Of a stretch of 5,745 nucleotides of DNA, positions 3,922 through 5,745 are shown one piece after another. The first letter of the stretch is position 1. Every line of letters begins with the position of its first letter. Both the position numbers and the translations under genes were made by a program. Source of the stretch: Verrucomicrobiota bacterium (GTDB lineage Bacteria; Verrucomicrobiota; Verrucomicrobiia; Limisphaerales; UBA1096). The DNA is taken from contig DQOE01000061.1 in NCBI GenBank assembly GCA_015658765.1, positions 1 through 5,745 of the forward strand, in the 5' to 3' direction. Below the pieces are notes generated by a model, which was not told the origin of the DNA, did not search any database, and saw only the letters and a program-made list of their open reading frames with translations.

Positions 3922-5745
3922 CTACTTCACCTCCAGCCATTGGCTGGCGCTGTGGCTGTTGAACTCCGGGGCGTACATGCTTTGGATATTCGCGATGCCG
4001 GATTGGTAGCGGCCGCGATGGAACACTTTCACCGGATACTCGAACACGTACGTGCCCTTGGGCAGGTAGTCGATGAAGAAATGGCTTGAGGCGTCGCGGG
4101 TCGATTCGTAGTAGGCCAAGCCGTCCAGGTACCGGTGGCCGGACAGCACGTTCACCGGCTCGGTGCCGCTGCCGCGCTGGTCGTTCATGTGGACGAATTC
4201 CATGTCGCGGTCGGTTCGCAACACCAGCCGCACGACCAGTTCGTCGCCCGGCGCGAGGTCGCTCCCGATTGGCTTGAGTACTTGGCCGGACTTCGTGTTT
4301 TCGCGGACGTAAATCTTCTTGGACAAGTGCAGTGGCGTGGCCTCGTGCGGTGTCACCTTTGCCATGTCCTCGAGGTATTGCCAATGCACGCTGCCCCACG
4401 CGACGCCGGGGTCGTGCTTGGTCAACTCCACTTGGCCAAGCGCGGACGTGATCTCGCTGCGGCCGAACTTGTGCTGATAAAACCCGGTGCCGGCCTCGAC
4501 CTTCTCCGGCTTCACAGTCTCGCCGCCGAGCGACACCTCGACGAGCCGGGTCGAGGCGAGCAGGTTGTCGCCGCCGAGCAGGATCGAGTACACGGCGTCG
4601 GCGGTGGCCTTGGTGGTTTTCCACGCCTGCGTCTGCTTTTGCTTGATGAGCCAGATTTGGCACTCGCGTACGGCGTCCTTGTCGGCGGTGATTTCGTTGA
4701 ACGCCTCGATCATCATCGCCTGCGTCTCGATCGGGGCGCGATACCACCACCACGAATGCTCGGTGTCGCGCCAGAACATCCCCAGTTCCTCGTCGGTCAC
4801 GCTGTGCTCGAGGATCGACCGGATCACGTCGCCCGGCACCTCCTTGTCTCCCAAGCGATGCAGCGCGATCGCGACGTGCGCCTGCGACTGCCGGCTACCG
4901 ACCTTCAGCCAATGCTTTTGCGCCTGGCCGACGAAATAGTCGAATGCCTTTTTGTGTGCCTGGCCAACGGGTCGGTCTTTCAGGTAAAAACTGCGGCAGT
5001 AGAGGTAGAGCGCGACGGTTGAACTGAGATGGTTGCCGTCGAGCGTCTTGTTCTCGACGATCCGCTCGTACCGCTTCTTGATCCAGCCGTCGAGCCGGCC
5101 AAGCGCCTTGACCGCCTGGACGACCGGCACGCCCTCGACGCCGAGATGACGCAGCCGCGCAAAGCCGGTCGTGACGTAAAGCGTGATGTAATCATTGCTT
5201 CGGCCGCCGGGCATCCACGGCCAGCCGCCGTCGGCGTTTTGCGCGCGGGCAAGCTGCTCGAGCAGGCGCTTGGTCTCGGAGTGGAGCCGGTTTTTGTCGA
5301 ACAAAATACCGACGTTGCGGCGCGCCTGGCTTTCGTCCTTGGCCTCGCGCACCCACGGCGTCTCGAGCAGCAGCAGGCTTTTGAGTTCCTCGTTTTTCTC
5401 GAGCGGACTGTCGAGCGCGTCGGTGCCTTTCCAGAGATCGAACACGCGGCGGATGCGCGGGTCGGACTTGGCGATGTGCGCCGCGAGTGTGTTGGCGTAA
5501 AGCCGGTTGAACGTCTGCTCGGTGCACTCGTGCGGGTACTCCATCAGATAGGGCAGGGCGAGCACCGCGTACCACGCCGGGTTGGACGCCACCTGCACGG
5601 TGAGCGACTGGTGCTGCAGTGTGTCCGACCCGCCGGACGCGATCAGTTTCTCGAAGCGGAATTTCCGCGTGCCCTTGTCGCGGATCGGCAGCGGCAGCGA
5701 CTCGGTGACGAGGATGCGCCGCGACAGCACCGGCAGATAATTTTC
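3922..5745 (-). CDS. Alpha-2-macroglobulin family protein, C-terminal 607 residues (5' end beyond window)
   Basis: Bacterial A2M homologues are large exported proteins thought to trap attacking proteases. Cleavage exposes an internal thioester that bonds covalently to the protease. The visible part starts in frame at the right edge (ENYLPVLSRR) and ends at TAG 3922. It contains the thioester domain from about residue 50 to 400, with CTEQ at 74-77 inside YPHECTEQTF, the helical-toroid landmark DGGWPWMPGG at about 172-181, and HSWWWYRAPIETQA at about 330-343. A C-terminal beta domain follows (ENTKSGQVLKPIGS, NVLSGHRYLDGLAYYESTRD, LPKGTYVFEY, IQSMYAPEFNSHS). Cys and Gln of the thioester are both present, so the cross-link should form; many bacterial copies have CLEQ. 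Family members usually reach about 1,500-2,000 residues, so the macroglobulin domains, bait region and signal peptide are upstream, off the window. No pbpC-like partner is visible. The GTG at 5730 lies inside the conserved region and is not the true start. Confidence 0.95.
   Translation of the reverse strand, partial: ENYLPVLSRRILVTESLPLPIRDKGTRKFRFEKLIASGGSDTLQHQSLTVQVASNPAWYAVLALPYLMEYPHECTEQTFNRLYANTLAAHIAKSDPRIRRVFDLWKGTDALDSPLEKNEELKSLLLLETPWVREAKDESQARRNVGILFDKNRLHSETKRLLEQLARAQNADGGWPWMPGGRSNDYITLYVTTGFARLRHLGVEGVPVVQAVKALGRLDGWIKKRYERIVENKTLDGNHLSSTVALYLYCRSFYLKDRPVGQAHKKAFDYFVGQAQKHWLKVGSRQSQAHVAIALHRLGDKEVPGDVIRSILEHSVTDEELGMFWRDTEHSWWWYRAPIETQAMMIEAFNEITADKDAVRECQIWLIKQKQTQAWKTTKATADAVYSILLGGDNLLASTRLVEVSLGGETVKPEKVEAGTGFYQHKFGRSEITSALGQVELTKHDPGVAWGSVHWQYLEDMAKVTPHEATPLHLSKKIYVRENTKSGQVLKPIGSDLAPGDELVVRLVLRTDRDMEFVHMNDQRGSGTEPVNVLSGHRYLDGLAYYESTRDASSHFFIDYLPKGTYVFEYPVKVFHRGRYQSGIANIQSMYAPEFNSHSASQWLEVK
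5515..5526 (-). other. Internal thioester motif CTEQ of the A2M protein
   Basis: Codons TGC-ACC-GAG-CAG encode C-T-E-Q. In the family the Cys thiol and Gln side chain form the beta-cysteinyl gamma-glutamyl thioester. Both reacting residues and the Glu are kept; only the second position (Thr) differs from the common CLEQ. The flanking YPHE and TFNRLYAN residues are typical of bacterial A2M thioester domains. Confidence 0.92.

Noticed and set aside
3761..4753. Minus-strand open frame of 330 codons overlapping the A2M gene and the small plus gene
   Set aside because: It is out of frame with the A2M protein, Arg-rich, and crosses two better-supported genes; it is a G+C-driven shadow.
4135..5022. 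Plus-strand open frame of 295 codons opposite the A2M gene
   Set aside because: The A2M reading frame is unmistakable by family motifs throughout this stretch; the antisense product shows no domain.

Overview
The window reads as part of a G+C-rich chromosome from a Gram-negative-type bacterium, most likely a member of the PVC group (Verrucomicrobiota or close relatives). That placement is inference. It rests on the tandem secreted lectin-like modules carrying GGGEAP and ARTGG motifs, and on the bacterial alpha-2-macroglobulin subtype with its thioester inside YPHECTEQTF. No rRNA, tRNA or housekeeping marker is present to confirm it.

Three genes fill almost the whole window. From 3554 leftward off the edge at 1 (minus strand) runs one uninterrupted reading frame of 1184 visible codons. 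It encodes a signal peptide followed by alternating modules: a concanavalin-A/legume-lectin-like beta-sandwich of about 212-228 residues and an Ig-like beta-sandwich of about 95 residues, in the order lectin1-Ig1-lectin2-Ig2-lectin3-Ig3-lectin4, the last cut by the window edge. From 5745 to 3922 (minus strand) lies the C-terminal 607 residues of an alpha-2-macroglobulin (A2M) family protein, including an intact CTEQ thioester motif and the C-terminal beta domain. Its N-terminal part is beyond the right edge.

Between them, on the plus strand and ending at 3907, is a small gene for a YgiT/MqsA-type antitoxin-like protein. It has lost the usual zinc-binding CxxC pairs and its 5' end is doubtful. 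It converges on the A2M gene with only 14 bp between the stop codons, and diverges from the lectin gene across about 160 bp. That intergenic stretch holds several short perfect dyads but no convincing promoter or partner toxin.

The two large genes share a theme: both products act outside the cytoplasm, one as a probable surface or secreted glycan- or matrix-binding protein, the other as a probable covalent protease trap. Nothing in the sequence shows that they are co-regulated; they lie on the same strand but are separated by the oppositely oriented small gene. The small gene is more A-rich than its neighbours and looks like an orphan antitoxin or remnant insertion. I see no mobile-element ends, CRISPR array, RNA gene or obvious rho-independent terminator. 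No complete new system is evident. The best leads are the four-fold lectin/Ig repeat protein and the zinc-less YgiT-like orphan with its damaged start.
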